DNA from: an uncultured Clostridia bacterium
GTDB taxonomy: Bacteria; Bacillota; Clostridia; Lachnospirales; Lachnospiraceae
NCBI GenBank assembly: GCA_946620335.1
Contig: CAMONF010000233.1
Coordinates: forward strand, 1-7,376
DNA length: 7,376 bases
Direction: 5' to 3'
Shown: one piece after another, positions 7,175-7,376 of the stretch
Numbering within the stretch: the first letter of the stretch is position 1
How the letters are laid out: each line of letters begins with the position of its first letter
Notes under the pieces: generated by a model
The model's database searches: none
The model's input: the letters and a program-made list of their open reading frames with translations, nothing else
What the model was told of the DNA's origin: nothing
Position numbers and translations under genes: made by a program

Positions 7175-7197
7175 CCAAAATACGGTGTCAGGGTCAA
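7169..7197 (-). promoter_or_regulatory. Distal sigma-A-type promoter (P2) of the rpmF operon
   Basis: On the minus strand TTGACC (7192-7197) and TATTCT (7169-7174) are spaced 17 bp apart. A start near 7163 would again begin with AGTGCGTTAAGG, as at P1. The match is weaker than P1, but the repeated -10/start segment supports it. The leader would be about 115 nt. Confidence 0.5.
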
Positions 7198-7201
7198 GCA
7201 T

Positions 7202-7224
7202 TTTTTTACAGATATTGTAAAAAA
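7202..7224. promoter_or_regulatory. AT-rich palindrome upstream of P2, possible operator
   Basis: TTTTTTACA (7202-7210) and TGTAAAAAA (7216-7224) are perfect 9-bp inverted arms around GATAT. The element lies 4 bp upstream of the P2 -35 box. It could be a transcription-factor site, an UP-like A/T tract that stimulates P2, or a weak hairpin. No regulator can be named from the sequence. Confidence 0.45.
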
Positions 7225-7241
7225 CGTCAATGAGTTCTCCT

Positions 7242-7326
7242 TGACAGTCTGAAACAAAGGGGACGGTTCTTTTCGTTTCATTTTCAATGAAACGAAAAGA
7301 ACCGTCCCCTTTGTTTCAGACTGTCA
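7242..7326. repeat. Perfect 41-bp inverted repeat with GGGACGGTTC core
   Basis: Arms 7242-7282 and 7286-7326 are perfectly complementary over 41 bp around a 3-nt loop (TTC). The left arm holds GGGACGGTTC (7260-7269) and the right arm GAACCGTCCC (7299-7308), the same 10-mer as in the repeats at 6-100. The palindrome ends one base from the stop of the upstream gene. It could serve as that gene's terminator or 3' stabiliser, although no U-tract follows. As RNA it would be a long perfect duplex, a potential RNase III substrate. I infer a REP-like mobile palindrome; no transposase is in the window. Confidence 0.92.
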
Positions 7327-7327
7327 C

Positions 7328-7376
7328 TCAGGCAAGATGAGCGCCGCGGACATTCTCTCTTGCGATGGCAAGCTCC
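7328..7376 (-). CDS. ackA: C-terminal end of probable acetate kinase (partial)
   Basis: Only the last 15 codons and the TGA (7328-7330) are inside the window, giving ELAIARENVRGAHLA. From memory, acetate kinases end with a conserved PTNEELxIAR-type segment followed by a short variable tail, and ELAIARE fits it. Acetate kinase, which interconverts acetyl phosphate and acetate with ATP synthesis, is commonly encoded just upstream of the rpmF cluster in Clostridia. Both points support the call, but the evidence is short, and the gene could be another protein with a similar tail. Confidence 0.65.
   Translation of the reverse strand, partial: ELAIARENVRGAHLA

Noticed and set aside
7241..7246. TTGACA on the plus strand at the palindrome edge, considered as a -35 box
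   Set aside because: It is mostly part of the palindrome arm, no -10 box stands at the right distance, and no plus-strand gene follows inside the window.

Overview
This window looks like GC-rich chromosomal DNA from a low-GC-lineage Gram-positive relative, most likely a member of the Clostridia (Bacillota). The evidence is the conserved order rpmF-plsX-rnc-smc-ftsY, a four-cysteine L32 protein of clostridial type, strong Shine-Dalgarno sites, and a perfect TTGACA/TATAAT promoter. I cannot name the genus. Every gene I can support reads on the minus strand, so the biological order runs from right to left.

Layout in transcription order. The right edge (7328-7376) holds the last 15 codons of what is probably acetate kinase (ackA). 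One base after its stop lies a perfect palindrome with 41-bp arms (7242-7326). The stretch 7048-7241 is the control region of the next operon. It has an AT-rich palindrome and two tandem sigma-A-type promoters whose -10/start regions are near copies of each other. Then come rpmF (ribosomal protein L32), a terminator-like hairpin, plsX (acyl-ACP:phosphate acyltransferase), rnc (RNase III, GTG start, 4-bp overlap with plsX), a 209-bp gap, smc (chromosome condensation ATPase), a 256-bp gap with 39-bp tandem repeats, and ftsY (SRP receptor GTPase). Just past the ftsY stop are two copies of a 41-bp repeat, 54 bp apart, which run toward the left edge.

The genes are housekeeping: translation, phospholipid synthesis, RNA processing, chromosome segregation and membrane-protein targeting. 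They form a growth-linked operon that is widely conserved in Bacillota. Two partners often found in this cluster are absent here: the DUF177/YceD gene before rpmF and acpP between plsX and rnc.

The unusual content lies between the genes. The same 10-mer, GAACCGTCCC, forms the core of the repeats at both ends of the window. In both places the repeat abuts a stop codon, which suggests one dispersed REP-like palindrome family. The smc-ftsY gap carries a 13-codon-periodic repeat in an 80-codon open frame. That frame is in phase with ftsY and is separated from it by a single TGA. I see no CRISPR array, tRNA, rRNA, transposase or defence gene, and no clear new multi-gene system.
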